Source of the DNA: a virus
Strand: one strand, 5' to 3'
IMG/VR virus record: IMGVR_UViG_3300010391_000167
Coordinates: 1-26,256 of that record
DNA length: 26,256 nucleotides
In this document: one piece after another, positions 1-6,845 of the stretch
Position numbering within the stretch: the first letter of the stretch is position 1
Layout of the letters: every line of letters starts with the position of its first letter
Made by a program: the position numbers and the translations under genes
Notes under the pieces: generated by a model
Database searches by the model: none
The model's input: only the letters and a program-made list of their open reading frames with translations
What the model was told of the DNA's origin: nothing

Positions 1-72
1 ACTGTAGCATTATTGACACACATCTTGCGCATCTACGGAATCGGAATACCACTCCCACCATCCGACTTGATA

Positions 73-99
73 GGGGGTTTAAGGGTTTAGGGGGATGGG
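73..99 (+). other. G-quadruplex motif, telomere-like G runs
   Basis: Four runs of three or more G (73-77, 83-85, 90-94, 97-99) are separated by loops TTTAA, TTTA and AT. This fits the standard G-quadruplex pattern with short loops, and the TTTAGGG units resemble telomere repeats. Whether it folds, and in DNA or RNA, cannot be told from sequence. Confidence 0.6.
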
Positions 100-155
100 A
101 AGGAGGTTAGGGTCCCCTAATCCAATATATGCCCTTCCCAGTGATTTCAATCACT
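96..155. repeat. Nested and tandem inverted repeats upstream of terS
   Basis: TGGGAAGG (96-103) is matched by its exact complement CCTTCCCA (133-140). Inside lies TTAGGG-TC-CCCTAA (107-120). Immediately to the right is AGTGATT-TC-AATCACT (140-155), a perfect 7-bp palindrome with the same two-base TC centre. These could be protein-binding sites (repressor or terminase) or a transcript hairpin. No U-tract follows, so a terminator is not the obvious reading. Confidence 0.6.
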
Positions 156-288
156 TGCCTTTACGGGGTGTCGCGAAATGCCGGGAAAACACTTTTGCCT
201 AGAGGGGGCCCCATGGGATCCGGAGGGGCGTGCTACTGACCTGGCCGAGATAACGAGACGGGAAAATAGTTAGGGGACGCTTAATTCC

Positions 289-323
289 TTGACATCCATA
301 AATAGTGTGATATATTGCGGTCA
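289..323 (+). promoter_or_regulatory. Sigma70-type promoter, leaderless start
   Basis: A consensus -35 box TTGACA (289-294) is followed after 16 bases by TATATT (311-316), which matches five of six consensus -10 bases. The expected transcription start is near 322-324, which coincides with the ATG at 323. The first transcript is therefore probably leaderless, in line with the lack of a Shine-Dalgarno before this ATG. It probably drives the packaging operon. Confidence 0.75.
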
Positions 324-505
324 TGGTGACACGACTGCGATGTGCGAAGTGTGACGAGCTGGTGTGGGACGCGGATACGATGTCGGGAACGGCGACGAAC
401 GCGTGCCTGGAACACAGGAACCAGTGCGCGGGACCGGTGATGGTGAAACGGGATGTGTACGTGAAGGAAGAGGAGCCTGAGGAGAGCGGAGGGGTACCTG
501 TATGA
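323..505 (+). CDS. Small zinc-ribbon-like protein
   Basis: A 60-residue protein with CxxC at residues 7-10 and a second group (Cys28, His31, Cys34) spaced like a small zinc-binding knuckle. The C-terminal third is acidic. I do not recognise a family. It starts at the ATG right at the predicted transcription start and has no Shine-Dalgarno. Its TGA overlaps the ATG of the small terminase gene (ATGA at 502-505), so the two are probably translationally coupled. A DNA- or RNA-binding regulatory role is possible but unproven. As the first gene after the promoter it could be expressed ahead of packaging genes. Confidence 0.6.
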   Translation: MVTRLRCAKCDELVWDADTMSGTATNACLEHRNQCAGPVMVKRDVYVKEEEPEESGGVPV

Positions 506-1053
506 TGAATAGGGCGGCGGAGGCATATCCTGGGGTGGGTAAAAAGGCGGGAGGGGCTAAAAAGGCCCTTTCCGGCAAAATAGGGGGTCCCCGGAAAAAG
601 GCGAAGGGGGTCCCGGAAAAAAAATCGGAGGCGGGTGTGCCGGCGGTAATTGAGGTTGTCGGTACAGTTATGCCGGTGGAGATAACGTCGGAGCTCTTGG
701 ATAAGATCTGTTATCACATTGCGACGGAGGATGACGGGGCGAAGGCGACGGCGGAGAAGTTCGGGACGACTGTCGGGAAGCTTATTTACTTTTTGACGAA
801 GAAGGGGAACGAGGAGGCGATGGCGCGGTATCAGATGGCGAAGGTGGCGCAACTCGAACGGATCGGAGAGGAGATCATCGAGATGGCGGATACGGCGTCG
901 AACGAGAACTTCAAGTTCATGCGGATAAAGATCGATGCGCGGCAGTGGGTGTTAAGTCGTTTGCTGCCGAAGTACTCGGATCAGAAGAACGTCAAAATGA
1001 CACACTCGGTCGAGACGTATGAGGAGAGGCTGAGGCGGTTAAGGGGAAAGTGA
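502..1053 (+). CDS. terS: Terminase small subunit
   Basis: This 183-residue protein would recognise the phage packaging site and recruit the large terminase. Residues about 62-100 look like a helix-turn-helix segment. Residues 103-160 carry the pattern typical of Sf6-like small terminases: a helical stretch with ARYQMAK and IGEEIIEMAD, then RIKIDARQWVLSRLLPKYSDQ. The first 45 residues are an unusual Lys/Gly/Pro-rich basic extension encoded by short direct repeats. GGAGGGG lies upstream of ATG 502; a second ATG follows at 505. The family assignment rests on the C-terminal core and on position just upstream of the packaging and portal genes. An 8-A run at 617-624 lies in the extension but the frame stays open. 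Confidence 0.85.
   Translation: MMNRAAEAYPGVGKKAGGAKKALSGKIGGPRKKAKGVPEKKSEAGVPAVIEVVGTVMPVEITSELLDKICYHIATEDDGAKATAEKFGTTVGKLIYFLTKKGNEEAMARYQMAKVAQLERIGEEIIEMADTASNENFKFMRIKIDARQWVLSRLLPKYSDQKNVKMTHSVETYEERLRRLRGK
583..625 (+). repeat. Short direct repeat inside terS
   Basis: Two near-identical units, GGGGGTCCCCGGAAAAA (583-599) and GGGGGTCCCGGAAAAAAAA (607-624), lie 23-24 bases apart in the basic N-terminal extension of terS. In P22 the pac site lies inside the small terminase gene, so this is a candidate packaging site, but only by analogy. Confidence 0.4.
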
Positions 1054-1262
1054 TGTCCCGGACGAGGCACCATGGGACGGTTAATAAAAAGCGGGAGTTC
1101 GGAGAGGACTGGCACTGGATGCGGCAGGAGCCAAAAGCATGGAGGCGCGAATATAAGCATGTGCCTAGGCGGGCGGAGTTGAAGCGGTCCATTGTGAAGT
1201 TCAAGCGCGGCGAGGAGACTGTCTGGCCGCTTGATAAAAAACCCTGGATATACTACTGGTGA
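1053..1262 (+). CDS. Small basic conserved phage protein
   Basis: A 69-residue, strongly basic protein starting MSRTRHHG and ending WPLDKKPWIYYW. This pattern (SRTRHHG near the start, Trp-rich middle, Pro-x-x-YYW at the end) recalls small hypothetical proteins found near terminase genes of many tailed phages; I know of no assigned function. Either GTG 1050 or ATG 1053 could be the start. I prefer ATG 1053, which overlaps the terS stop (TGATG) and has AAGGGGA upstream. High Arg/Lys content suggests nucleic acid binding. Confidence 0.75.
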   Translation: MSRTRHHGTVNKKREFGEDWHWMRQEPKAWRREYKHVPRRAELKRSIVKFKRGEETVWPLDKKPWIYYW

Positions 1263-1269
1263 GGTGAAT

Positions 1270-1593
1270 ATGAAGATACTGGGTCACGAGGTGCGTATAA
1301 TCGAGATCGATCCAGGAATGATGGGTGGACACACAAGCGGGACAACGGCTATGGGGAGGTCGTCTATCGGGAAGGGGCAGATCGAACTGGATGCCGGATT
1401 GAAGGATGACGTAAAGGCGTCTACGTTGATGCATGAGATGGTTCATGTCATTGCGGATCATATGTACTTGAGGATGACGGAAGAGCAGGTGTCTGGTTTG
1501 GCGGTCGGGCTGTATGCCTGCATGAAGGACAACCCGCATATTTTTTGCCCCATAGCACGAGGGGAAGATCTAAAATTCATCGAAAGGCGGTAA
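1270..1593 (+). CDS. HExxH metallopeptidase, ImmA/IrrE-like
   Basis: A 107-residue protein with a zinc-protease motif HEMVH at residues 55-59 on a predicted helix and glutamates at 71-72 that could supply the third ligand. The sequence around it (STLMHEMVHV, then EEQVSGLAVGLYACMKDNP) fits the minimal ImmA/IrrE-type domain seen in many phage genomes. ImmA-type proteases cleave repressors, but whether this one does is unknown. A longer frame is open from 1231, but ATG 1270 has GAGGTG just upstream and gives the normal N-terminus. It lies among small genes before the large terminase, so an early host-takeover or anti-defence role is an inference. Confidence 0.8.
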   Translation: MKILGHEVRIIEIDPGMMGGHTSGTTAMGRSSIGKGQIELDAGLKDDVKASTLMHEMVHVIADHMYLRMTEEQVSGLAVGLYACMKDNPHIFCPIARGEDLKFIERR

Positions 1594-1598
1594 ACAAC

Positions 1599-1799
1599 AT
1601 GTCATACTCAGTGGTTCAGAAGTGCGGGTCCTGCGCGAAGGAACCGAGGTGTGCAGACGGGTATGTGATTCGAGGTGCAGTTCAAGGCATCATTCACCCG
1701 ATGCCGGCGCCGTGGTCTCCCCCGGGGATTCACCTGGGCGGCGGAACGGTTACCCATGAATGCGTGAATTTTGAGGAAAAACCCAAGGTGGAGGCATAA
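1599..1799 (+). CDS. Small cysteine-rich phage protein
   Basis: A 66-residue protein with cysteines at 9, 12 and 18 (QKCGSCAKEPRC) and a later THEC, a likely zinc site. The pattern of a CxxC start, IRGAVQ, and GGGTVTHECVN near the end recalls small phage proteins of unknown function that accompany the metallopeptidase and RyR-type genes. ATG 1599 is chosen over the open frame from 1545 because AAAGGCGG lies just upstream and translation from there begins with the conserved segment. Its TAA overlaps the next ATG (TAATG, 1797-1801). Confidence 0.75.
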   Translation: MSYSVVQKCGSCAKEPRCADGYVIRGAVQGIIHPMPAPWSPPGIHLGGGTVTHECVNFEEKPKVEA

Positions 1800-2131
1800 T
1801 GACGATCGAGCATAGCGCGCGTTTGCCATGAGGTCAATCGGGCGTATTGCGAGTCGATGGGCGATACGTCGCAGGTGCCGTGGGAGGACGCCCGGAGTGG
1901 CAGAAGCAGTCGGAAAGGATGGGCGTGGATCTGCATCTGTCGGTGAACGCTGGGCCGGAAAAGAGTCATGAGTCCTGGATGAAGGTGAAGGAGATCGACG
2001 GATGGAAATGGGGACCCGTAAAGGACCCGGAAAAGAAGGAGCACCCCTGCATGGTGCCGTTCTCGGAGCTGCCGAAGGAGTAGCAGGCGAAGGACTTTAT
2101 CTTCAGAGCGGTGGTGCTGGCGCTGGGATGA
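1799..2131 (+). pseudogene. Broken RyR-domain phage protein gene
   Basis: The intact gene should run from ATG 1799 to TGA 2129-2131, overlapping both neighbours (TAATG and ATGA). Three lesions break it. The frame shifts after codon CAT 1811-1813: MTIEH is followed in frame 3 by ARVCHEVNRAYCESMGDTSQ and then VPWEDA. It shifts back near the CCC run at 1890-1893, giving PEWQKQSERMGVDLHL in frame 2. An in-frame TAG at 2081-2083 interrupts ELPKE and QAKDFIFRAVV, where a glutamine codon is expected. The segment SHESWMKVKEIDGWKWGPVKDPEKKEHPCMVPFSELP, described here by its key residues W, GW, GP, KK, HP and PF, has the RyR-domain pattern. Decay is the simplest reading; consensus errors are the alternative. 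Confidence 0.8.
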
Positions 2132-3858
2132 CGGAAAAGACAGTTGACGAAATAGAGCAGGAGATCCTGACGGACTTCCCGACGTATGCCGAATGTGTCC
2201 TGAAAATTCAGACACTTGGAGGAAAGCTTGCCCCATTTAAGATCAATCCTGTCCAGAAAGTGCTACTCGACATTATGGCGGATATCGAGTCGAGCGGCCG
2301 GCTGGTTCGAATCCTGGTGCTTAAAGCTCGACGAGAAGGTATATCCACCCTTATCACCGGGCGAAATTACTGGCGAACGTCAACCAACTTTAACCGTCAC
2401 GCAATGGTTATCACACATGAACCAGAGGCTACAGACTTCCTCTTTGCAATGGTTAAGCGGTACCACATCCACTGCCACAAAGACTTCAAACCCCTCGACA
2501 AGTACAACAACAAGAAAATGCTCGAGTTCAACGATGTCGCCGGTACTGGAGGACTTGACTCTGCTATTCGAGTCGGAACCGCTGGCAAAGAGGACTTCGG
2601 GTCAGGACAGCTTATCCATTACCTACACCTGTCAGAGGTTGCCAAGTGGCCAGCTAATACTGCTTCCGATCTCCTCACCTCTATCCTCCAGACAGTACCA
2701 GATCTACCAGATACTGAAGTCATCTTCGAGAGCACAGGTAGAGGCATTGGTGGAGAATTTTACCTCAGGTACTGGGCAGCACGGTACCAGTACGACGTCT
2801 ACCTTGACGGTGGGGTCGTTAAGTTCAGGTGTAAAATTAACGAAGACGCGTCGCCGGAAAACAAGTTCGCCTCGGTCTTCATCCCCTGGTACGTCTTCCC
2901 GGACTACCAAAGCAACGTCCCGCACGACTTCAAAAAAACCAAAGAAGAAGAAGAGCTAGTAAGACTCTACGGTTTCACTGACCGGCAACTATGTTGGAGA
3001 CGGGACGCGATCGAGAACAAGTGCGACGGTAAGCTCGACAAGTTCAAGCAGGAATACCCCTCGAATGCCCGGGAAGCCTTTATCGCTTCCGGCATGAATG
3101 TCTTTGATGCAAATCAGGTAGAAGCCCTTCGGAAAGCGTCAAAGCCTCCGAAAAAGAGATTTGAGATATCCACATCGAACGGCGCCCTGACCGATAAGGC
3201 AGATGGTCGGTTCAAGATGTGGGAGGATCCGAAGCCCGGGATGGGGTATGTCATCGGAGCGGATGTCGCCGAAGGTCTACAGGAAGGCGACTTTTCGTGT
3301 GCCGTTGTCCTGGAGCATCAGACCGGAAAGCAGGTCGCTGAGTGGCATGGGCACATAGCCCCAGATCTGTTCGCCGATATCCTCATGATTATCGCGAAGA
3401 AGTACAACATGGCATGGCTAGTCCCTGAGCGGAACAACCACGGAATTCTGGTGGTTACGAAGCTTATTGACGCAAGATACCCCAGGGTGTTCGCCGAAAA
3501 ACAGATCGAGCCCCCGAACATAGTGAGGAGGCGCTTTGGCTGGCTGACCACGAAAAAGACTAAACCGGCGGCTATAGACTCCCTTGTCGAGGATATGAGG
3601 GAGGGGTCCCATGGGATCGTGTCCGCCGATCTCTTTAACGAGATGTTATCCTTCGTGCAGCATGATGACGGCACCCTGGGGGCCGAAGAAGGCATGCATG
3701 ACGACTGCGTCATGTCGATCGCGATGGCGAAATACGCCATAAAGCACAACAAGCTTCCAAGGCCGAGGTCGTTCAAAGCCAGGTCAGAGGCGGAGAACGC
3801 CGTCAACGGGAAACCCATAGCTTCAAAAAGGAGGCCGAGTGCGTCAGCCTGGACTTGA
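2128..3858 (+). CDS. terL: Terminase large subunit
   Basis: A 576-residue packaging motor with an ATPase followed by a nuclease domain. The arginine-type Walker A is LKARREGIST (65-74). A Walker B-like strand ends in YLHLSEVAKW (165-174), with Glu170 as the probable catalytic carboxylate. The RNase H-like nuclease supplies Asp379 (GADVAEG), Glu434 (PERNNHG) and Asp525/Asp526 (GMHDDC). The length is normal for the family. A longer frame is open from 2002, but ATG 2128 forms an ATGA overlap with the ancestral end of the preceding gene and begins the normal N-terminus. The last 20 bases overlap the next gene. The protein would dock on the portal and move DNA into the prohead. Confidence 0.95.
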   Translation: MTEKTVDEIEQEILTDFPTYAECVLKIQTLGGKLAPFKINPVQKVLLDIMADIESSGRLVRILVLKARREGISTLITGRNYWRTSTNFNRHAMVITHEPEATDFLFAMVKRYHIHCHKDFKPLDKYNNKKMLEFNDVAGTGGLDSAIRVGTAGKEDFGSGQLIHYLHLSEVAKWPANTASDLLTSILQTVPDLPDTEVIFESTGRGIGGEFYLRYWAARYQYDVYLDGGVVKFRCKINEDASPENKFASVFIPWYVFPDYQSNVPHDFKKTKEEEELVRLYGFTDRQLCWRRDAIENKCDGKLDKFKQEYPSNAREAFIASGMNVFDANQVEALRKASKPPKKRFEISTSNGALTDKADGRFKMWEDPKPGMGYVIGADVAEGLQEGDFSCAVVLEHQTGKQVAEWHGHIAPDLFADILMIIAKKYNMAWLVPERNNHGILVVTKLIDARYPRVFAEKQIEPPNIVRRRFGWLTTKKTKPAAIDSLVEDMREGSHGIVSADLFNEMLSFVQHDDGTLGAEEGMHDDCVMSIAMAKYAIKHNKLPRPRSFKARSEAENAVNGKPIASKRRPSASAWT

Positions 3859-4123
3859 GTTCTACCTGGAGGCCCGGGAGTTATATGCGAACGATGCGTA
3901 TGACCCGTACAAGGAACTTTCTTTTAAAATCATAGAGAATGCGCTTGACGACATCAAGAAATACAGATACAGTAAAACCGCAACGGGCAGGAGACTGTAC
4001 TCGGCTGCCATGGAGTTTTTGTGCGGAGGTCCAATGCTGACTTTCTGGTGTTCCGTGATGACATTCGATCCTACTGTAGTAGCAAAAGGAGTACGCGATG
4101 GGAATGTTCACTCCCAACTCTGA
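3839..4123 (+). CDS. Small conserved phage protein between terL and portal
   Basis: A 94-residue protein starting with GTG at 3839, supported by AAAGGAGG (3827-3834) at good spacing inside the end of terL. The sequence is mostly helical, with LEARELYANDAYDPYKELSFKIIEN-type charge patterning and a hydrophobic FLCGGPMLTFWCSVMTFDP segment near the C-terminus. Similar short proteins sit at this position in podovirus-like genomes, but I know of no function. It overlaps both neighbours: 20 bases with terL and 26 with the portal gene, so it is probably coupled to them. Confidence 0.7.
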   Translation: MRQPGLEFYLEARELYANDAYDPYKELSFKIIENALDDIKKYRYSKTATGRRLYSAAMEFLCGGPMLTFWCSVMTFDPTVVAKGVRDGNVHSQL

Positions 4124-6239
4124 GCTTGTCAAGCAAGAGGTGGATGCCGCGGTCGCCGCGGAAAAGACAGCAACGGATGCAGCAGCAGCAGCGGATGCCC
4201 AGGCGAGAGTCATTGCCGGGCTATCGTCGTTTCTGGATACACAGTGGGCCAAGGCAAAACGCGAAAAAATCACGATCGAGCAGAGGATGCTCGAATCAAA
4301 GCGGGCCCGTAATGGACAATACGAGGCTTCGAAGCTCGCCGCAATCAGAGCTCTTCATGGACAAGACTACGTTCCCGTCTTTGCCATGCTCACCGAGACC
4401 AAGTGCAGAGCAGCTGAGTCATGGATAAAAGAGATCATATTCCCCGCCGGCAAGATACCGTGGGACCTCGAGCCTACCCCGATACCTGATTTAAATCCTG
4501 AATTAAAACAAATAATTGCGAGCAACGTCATGCAGGAGGTGTCGAACATCTTCATGACGTCGATGATGACATCACCGGATCCGCTCGGGACACAGTCGAT
4601 GGTGATGGCGAAGTCGGCCGAGATCACCCCGCTTGTCGAAGACGCCATCAACGACGAGATCATGAATCGCGCCAAACAAGCCGCTCAGCGCATGAAGCTT
4701 AAGATTGCCGACCAGTTCGCCGAAGGTGGGTGGGAGGAAGCGGTCCAGGAAGCGGTTCACGACCTGTGCACTTACCAGGCGGCCTTTGTAAAGGGACCGT
4801 ATGTTGTAAAGGAGTCCACGAGAAAGCGCGCGGCAAACGCGACAACTGGAATGTGGGAAAATAAGATCGAGGACGCATTCATCACGAAGTTCGAGAGGCG
4901 CTCCCCGTTTAATATCTACCCAGGCCCGGGCGGATGCACCATCGACGACACCTACCTGTTTGACAAGATATCGCTCACTCCGAAAAAATTACAGTCCTTG
5001 CTGGGAGTCAGAGGCTACAACGACGCCGAGATCACCGCGGTGCTCGAAGAGGGCCGGTCCGGCAAGCTTAAAGAATGGACGGCGATAGACACCGAGAAGG
5101 CTTATGCGGAGAATCGCGAGTCGGCCGCGGTGTACGATACCGACACCATAGATTGCCTTGAGTACTGGGGATCAGCCTCCGGCAAAGACCTGCTGGAGTG
5201 GGGCATGACCACAGCGGAGGTGCCGAACTCGGCGCTGTATTACGACATCTGCGCGTGGAAGATCGGCGGGCATGTCATTAAAGCGATGATGAACCCCGAC
5301 CCATTGGGCGGGAAGCCGTATTCGAAGATATGCTTCATCGAAGATCCCGACAACTTCTGGAACAAATCACTTCCCGAAATCATCAAACATATCCAGGACA
5401 TGTGTAACGCGGTCTGCCGCGCTATGGTGAATAATGTTGGTATCGCCTCCGGACCGCAGGTGGAGGTGAACGCTGACCGGTTCCCGGACGGTACGGACTT
5501 CTCGATATGGCCATGGAAGGTCTGGGAATCCACGAATGCTCAGATGCAGGAAGGCAAAGCTGTTGACTTCTACGCCCCTCAGCTCATCACAACCCAGCTC
5601 ATCGAGCTCTATAACTTCTTCTTGACCATGGCGGACGACGAATCCGGAGTGCCCAGATTTGCAAGCGGATCTCCCGTTTCTGGCGGGGCCATGGATACAG
5701 CCTCCGGCTTTTCGATGTTGATATCACAGGCGGCGCGCGGGATCAAGTCGGTTATCGCGAACATCGACCAGAAGCTCATCGAACCCACCGTAAGGCGCCA
5801 ATATTACTACAATCTTGATTTCGAAGACATTTCCGAGAACATGGTCGGTGACGTGAAGATCATCGCGAAGGGAACAGCGTCGCTTGTCTCTAAAGAGCAG
5901 CAGGCAGTCAGAAAGCGCGAGCTCTTGGGCGAAACGAACAACCCGATTGACATGCAGATCATCGGGACGAAGGGCCGGCACGAGATGCTCAAGGACATGC
6001 TCATCGCCCTCGACATGGACGCTGAGAAGATTTTGCCTGGAGAGCAGGAGCTTGACAGGCTGGCCGCAATGATACAGGCCGGAATACCGCAGGGACAGCC
6101 CGGATTGCCCGCCCCAGGTCAGCCTCCCATGGCAGGCCCTGGAAAAGCACCGTCTCCGGCGTCAGAAACGACAGCAATAGACGGAGGGCAGCCATCAGGT
6201 GGTGACGCCGCCGTATCCCGTGACCAGGAGAAGCCATGA
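4098..6239 (+). CDS. Portal protein
   Basis: A 713-residue protein expected to form the ring at the DNA-entry vertex, docking the terminase and later the head-tail adaptor. Its size and its content fit podovirus-type portals: an N-terminal Ala-rich helical extension (about 1-60), ALHGQDYVPVFAMLTETKCRAAE in the stem-facing region, a mid-protein PFNIYPGPG segment, and late PRFASGSPVSGG with TASGFSMLISQAARGIKSVI (about 515-555). The C-terminal 60 residues are Pro/Gly/Gln-rich and probably disordered. AAAAGGAG lies upstream of ATG 4098. The gene ends in an ATGA overlap with the next one. Confidence 0.92.
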   Translation: MGMFTPNSELVKQEVDAAVAAEKTATDAAAAADAQARVIAGLSSFLDTQWAKAKREKITIEQRMLESKRARNGQYEASKLAAIRALHGQDYVPVFAMLTETKCRAAESWIKEIIFPAGKIPWDLEPTPIPDLNPELKQIIASNVMQEVSNIFMTSMMTSPDPLGTQSMVMAKSAEITPLVEDAINDEIMNRAKQAAQRMKLKIADQFAEGGWEEAVQEAVHDLCTYQAAFVKGPYVVKESTRKRAANATTGMWENKIEDAFITKFERRSPFNIYPGPGGCTIDDTYLFDKISLTPKKLQSLLGVRGYNDAEITAVLEEGRSGKLKEWTAIDTEKAYAENRESAAVYDTDTIDCLEYWGSASGKDLLEWGMTTAEVPNSALYYDICAWKIGGHVIKAMMNPDPLGGKPYSKICFIEDPDNFWNKSLPEIIKHIQDMCNAVCRAMVNNVGIASGPQVEVNADRFPDGTDFSIWPWKVWESTNAQMQEGKAVDFYAPQLITTQLIELYNFFLTMADDESGVPRFASGSPVSGGAMDTASGFSMLISQAARGIKSVIANIDQKLIEPTVRRQYYYNLDFEDISENMVGDVKIIAKGTASLVSKEQQAVRKRELLGETNNPIDMQIIGTKGRHEMLKDMLIALDMDAEKILPGEQELDRLAAMIQAGIPQGQPGLPAPGQPPMAGPGKAPSPASETTAIDGGQPSGGDAAVSRDQEKP

Positions 6240-6496
6240 TACGACCGAGCGACAAAGCACTCAGGGCAATGATAGCGCTGGAAGACGACAATGCTTTCAA
6301 AGATTTGGTAGACTGGCTGTCAGAGCAGTCGGTGCTATCGGCCCTGGACTCCATCATGGTCAAGGACGAGATCCCGATGAGGTGGACGCAGGGGGAAGCG
6401 CAGGCCTTCATTGAGCTCAAGAAGGTCATCAAAGATGCCAGAAAGCTTATTACACTGCGGGAGACGGCGCGGGAGAGGCCCAATGGAAAAACTTAA
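6236..6496 (+). CDS. Small hypothetical protein after portal
   Basis: An 86-residue, mostly helical charged protein, starting at ATG 6236 in an ATGA overlap with the portal stop. Small proteins at this location are common in podovirus-type head clusters. I do not recognise a domain. Its end overlaps the start of the next gene by 14 bases, implying co-translation. Residues about 12-75 could form a short helical hairpin. It may be a minor head factor, which is inference from position only. Confidence 0.65.
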   Translation: MIRPSDKALRAMIALEDDNAFKDLVDWLSEQSVLSALDSIMVKDEIPMRWTQGEAQAFIELKKVIKDARKLITLRETARERPNGKT

Positions 6497-6845
6497 CCTC
6501 ATAGATCTTGCGCTGATATACGTTGCTGGGATCGTTACCACGTTCGCAGTCGTTGCGTTTCTCAAGAAAACGATAAGCACAAAATACATCACATCGCAAG
6601 ATTTGAACGCAAAGTGTTCCGGGTGCAACAGGGACATGAAGGTTCTGAAGGACGAGATAGTGCAAGCCACGACAGAGGAGAGACGCGCCGAAATGAAGCG
6701 CTTCAAGGACGATGTCCATGACAAGCTTTCGAAGATAATGGGCGTATTGCTCATCATCGCACTCAAGAAAGAGGGAGAGGCTTTATCGCAGGATGACAGG
6801 GACAAGGTCATCGCGCTCATCACCGGACAGGCCCATCAGCAATAA
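6483..6845 (+). CDS. Membrane-anchored coiled-coil protein
   Basis: A 120-residue protein with one clear transmembrane helix near the N-terminus (about residues 6-27, LIDLALIYVAGIVTTFAVVAFL), then a CxxC pair (CSGC, about 43-46) and a long charged helix likely to form a coiled coil. ATG 6483 has GGGAGAGG just upstream; the frame is open from 6411 but has no better start. A single-span phage membrane protein could be a lysis factor (holin or spanin-like) or a cell-entry or ejection protein. The CxxC is unusual for a holin. It lies in the middle of head genes, which does not favour lysis strongly. Confidence 0.6.
   Translation: MEKLNLIDLALIYVAGIVTTFAVVAFLKKTISTKYITSQDLNAKCSGCNRDMKVLKDEIVQATTEERRAEMKRFKDDVHDKLSKIMGVLLIIALKKEGEALSQDDRDKVIALITGQAHQQ

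Larger units (their letters stand above)
1..322. other. Gene-free upstream region
   Basis: No start codon with a credible gene lies here. Two + strand frames are open from the left edge, one to a TAG at 88-90 and one to a TAG at 108-110, so the tail of an upstream gene could end here, but neither peptide is recognisable. The rest holds a G-run array, nested inverted repeats and, at the right end, a promoter. Its position directly before the small terminase gene would suit a packaging or regulatory site. That is inference. Confidence 0.6.

Noticed and set aside
13-41. Second TTGACA near the left edge as a promoter
   Set aside because: No acceptable -10 box is found 16-18 bases downstream.
617-624. 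Run of eight A in terS as a programmed frameshift site
   Set aside because: The shifted frame ends after a few codons and the zero frame is intact to the normal C-terminus.
199-852. Minus-strand frame of 217 codons
   Set aside because: It runs opposite terS and the first gene, has no ribosome site and gives an Arg/His/Pro-rich product typical of a shadow frame.
2081-2083. TAG recoded as glutamine throughout the phage
   Set aside because: TAG ends the genes at 7831-7833 and 14578-14580 with a new ribosome site right after. The RyR gene also has two frameshifts.
2002-2127. Upstream extension of the large terminase to 2002
   Set aside because: This stretch is the C-terminal part of the RyR gene in another frame. 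ATG 2128 fits the gene overlap and the family N-terminus.
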